A stretch of DNA of 64,000 bases from Kurthia populi. GTDB lineage: Bacteria; Bacillota; Bacilli; Bacillales_A; Planococcaceae. The DNA is taken from contig NZ_JBHUOR010000045.1 of NCBI RefSeq assembly GCF_042686175.1, positions 1-64,000 on the forward strand. Direction: 5' to 3'. The notes below the pieces were generated by a model that did not search any database, was not told the DNA's origin, and was given only the letters and a program-made list of their open reading frames with translations. Below are positions 62,592 through 64,000 of this stretch, one piece after another (the first letter of the stretch is position 1; each line of letters starts with the position of its first letter). The position numbers and the translations under genes were made by a program.

Positions 62592-63539
62592 TTACTCCGG
62601 TTTACGTGACACAATCGTTACCCAGTCTTCCATCATCATCACTTCATCGATGACAAATCCTGCTTCCGTAAGAGATTGTTTCACGTCTTCTTTTTTCGTT
62701 TCAATAATACCTGATGTGATGAAAAGACCACCTGGTTTAACAACTGTATATGCATCATTTGTAAAGGTCATAATGATTTCAGCTAAAATATTTGCGACTA
62801 CGATATCTGCAGGTTCTCTTACGGTATCAAGTAAGTCCCCCTCGACAACGTCGATTGTGCTTGTAATATGATTTAGTGCAATATTTTCCTTTGCAGCCGT
62901 TACTGCAATAGGGTCTAAATCAAGTGCGTGTACATGACTTGCACCTAACATTGATGCGCCGATTGCTAAAACGCCAGAACCAGTACCAACATCTGTTACG
63001 TACATATCTTTTTGTACATATTTTTCTAATGCTTGTAAACTCATGACAGTCGTTGGATGTGTCCCCGTACCAAATGCCATTCCTGGATCTAATTCAATCA
63101 TCAATTCATCGCTTTCAACAGGCTCGTAATTCTCCCAAGATGGAACAATTGTAAAGCGATTTGAAATTTTCACGGGATGATAATATTGTTTCCAAGTAGT
63201 AGACCAATCTTCTTCATCTACTTCTGAAAGTGATACAAGATTTTCACCAACATTAATATTGAAGTTCTTAAGATTATTGATTGCAAGTTTGATTTCTTCG
63301 ACTGTTTCAGCTAAAAAACTTGATACGGGTAAATATGCTTTGACGATAACTCCATCTGCAGGAAAATCTTCACGATCTAACGCATAAATTTCTCCGTATT
63401 GTTGGTCGCGTTGTCGTTCAAAATCTTGTGAGTCCTCAATCACGACGCCACTAGCGCCGGCCTCATGTAAAATATTCGAAATTGCGTCTACCGCTTCTTC
63501 CGATGTGTGAATGGATAGTTCTGACCATTTCACTTGCAA
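62592..63539 (-). CDS. prmA: Ribosomal protein L11 methyltransferase
   Basis: The 315-aa SAM methyltransferase has LDPGMAFGTGTHPTT, motif I VTDVGTGSGVLAIGA and NPP-like VANILAEII. It trimethylates L11. It lies between dnaJ and rsmE, as in Bacillus (dnaJ-yqeT-yqeU-yqeV). Confidence 0.96.
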   Translation of the reverse strand: MQVKWSELSIHTSEEAVDAISNILHEAGASGVVIEDSQDFERQRDQQYGEIYALDREDFPADGVIVKAYLPVSSFLAETVEEIKLAINNLKNFNINVGENLVSLSEVDEEDWSTTWKQYYHPVKISNRFTIVPSWENYEPVESDELMIELDPGMAFGTGTHPTTVMSLQALEKYVQKDMYVTDVGTGSGVLAIGASMLGASHVHALDLDPIAVTAAKENIALNHITSTIDVVEGDLLDTVREPADIVVANILAEIIMTFTNDAYTVVKPGGLFITSGIIETKKEDVKQSLTEAGFVIDEVMMMEDWVTIVSRKPE

Positions 63540-63552
63540 TCAACTCCTAATT

Positions 63553-64000
63553 TTAGTCTTTTAAATCGTTAATTTTACGTTTAATCTTATCAAATAATGA
63601 GCTACCTTGTTCTTCCGGAATGTCACCAGAAATTTCCGCAAACTCACGTAATAGTTCTTTTTGTTTTGCATTTAATTTTTTAGGTGTAATAACTTTTACA
63701 ATGACATGTTGATCCCCTTGCCCGTAACCTTGAACATTTTTAACACCTTTGCTACGTAAACGGAATCGATCGCCGCCTTGTGTACCAGCAGGAATTTTCA
63801 TTTTCACTTTACCGTGTACAGTTGGTACTTCGATTTCATCTCCTAATGCAGCTTGCGCGAATGTAATTGGTAATTCGTAGTAAATATCATCGCCATCACG
63901 TTCGAATTTATCGCTTTGTCGTACACGTACTGTTACGTATAAGTCACCGTATGGTCCACCATTTAATCCAGCTTCACCTTTACCACTTACACGAATTGTT
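63553..64000 (-). CDS. dnaJ: Chaperone DnaJ, C-terminal part (cut by window end)
   Basis: The visible 148 codons are the C-terminal substrate-binding domain: VSGKGEAGLNGGPYGDLYV, DDIYYELPITFAQAALGDEIEVPT and the end KIKRKINDLKD. The J domain and zinc-finger repeats lie beyond 64000. The frame is open through the window edge; the ATG near 63807 is internal. It heads the operon with prmA, rsmE and mtaB and acts with DnaK in folding. Confidence 0.95.
   Translation of the reverse strand, partial: TIRVSGKGEAGLNGGPYGDLYVTVRVRQSDKFERDGDDIYYELPITFAQAALGDEIEVPTVHGKVKMKIPAGTQGGDRFRLRSKGVKNVQGYGQGDQHVIVKVITPKKLNAKQKELLREFAEISGDIPEEQGSSLFDKIKRKINDLKD

Noticed and set aside
63553..63807. An 84-aa independent gene
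   Set aside because: The frame continues upstream to the window end with DnaJ sequence, so it is the 3' part of dnaJ.

Overview
The window looks like a chromosomal segment of a low-GC Gram-positive bacterium of the order Bacillales, most likely Planococcaceae/Caryophanaceae (Lysinibacillus, Solibacillus or Kurthia-like). This rests on the late-competence comG operon, a gene order that largely follows the Bacillus subtilis yqe-yqf-yqg-yqh region (dnaJ-prmA-rsmE-mtaB, rpsU, floA, phoH, pgpH, ybeY, dgkA, era, recO, a glycyl-tRNA synthetase, ccpN, yqfL, dnaG, sigA, trmK, yqfO, ispH, cshB, nfo, zur, ispG, sodA, pbpA, pst, comG, aroK, gcv) and strong AGGAGG-type ribosome binding sites. Most genes are on the minus strand. 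I see no rRNA, tRNA, CRISPR array, prophage or insertion-sequence transposase.

Layout. 1-4.3 kb: glycine cleavage operon gcvT-gcvPA-gcvPB behind a tandem glycine riboswitch. 4.3-8.8 kb: aroK and the seven-gene comG pseudopilus operon. 8.9-12.8 kb: a SufR-like regulator, a strong orphan promoter with a palindromic operator that probably makes a small RNA, and folate, ribosomal and small membrane-protein genes. 12.8-17.4 kb: phosphate uptake (pstSCAB-phoU) behind a four-repeat PhoP box. 17.4-24.6 kb: PBP2, superoxide dismutase, a phosphate-transporter-like protein, ispG and a nucleotidase. 24.6-28.3 kb: a secreted transglutaminase-like protein and the zur/znu zinc regulon. 28.4-33.8 kb: nfo, cshB, ispH, yqfO, trmK. 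33.9-41 kb: sigA, dnaG, yqfL, ccpN and a single-chain glycyl-tRNA synthetase under a glycine T-box. 41.3-45.9 kb: accessory genes, including a four-gene operon of GTP cyclohydrolase II, RibD, an FAD monooxygenase and a HAD phosphatase. 45.9-56.6 kb: recO-era-dgkA-ybeY-pgpH-phoH and a membrane cluster (floA, a short NfeD, a UbiB-like kinase). 56.7-64 kb: an amino-acid permease broken by one stop codon, rpsU, deoC, an amidase, and mtaB-rsmE-prmA-dnaJ (cut by the window end).

Most notable: (1) the ribA-ribD-monooxygenase-HAD operon with its own operator-overlapped promoter and no FMN riboswitch, a candidate undescribed pathway branching from riboflavin precursors; (2) a family of four full ~140-bp intergenic repeats with nested inverted repeats and compensatory base changes, lying mostly between convergent genes; (3) a perfect TTGACA-17-TATAAT promoter fused to a 24-bp palindrome that drives a ~110-nt transcript with no convincing gene; (4) comGE apparently starting at ATT; (5) two apparent lesions: a 24-codon in-frame gap in ispH exactly at the single N, and a TGG-to-TAG nonsense codon in the permease.
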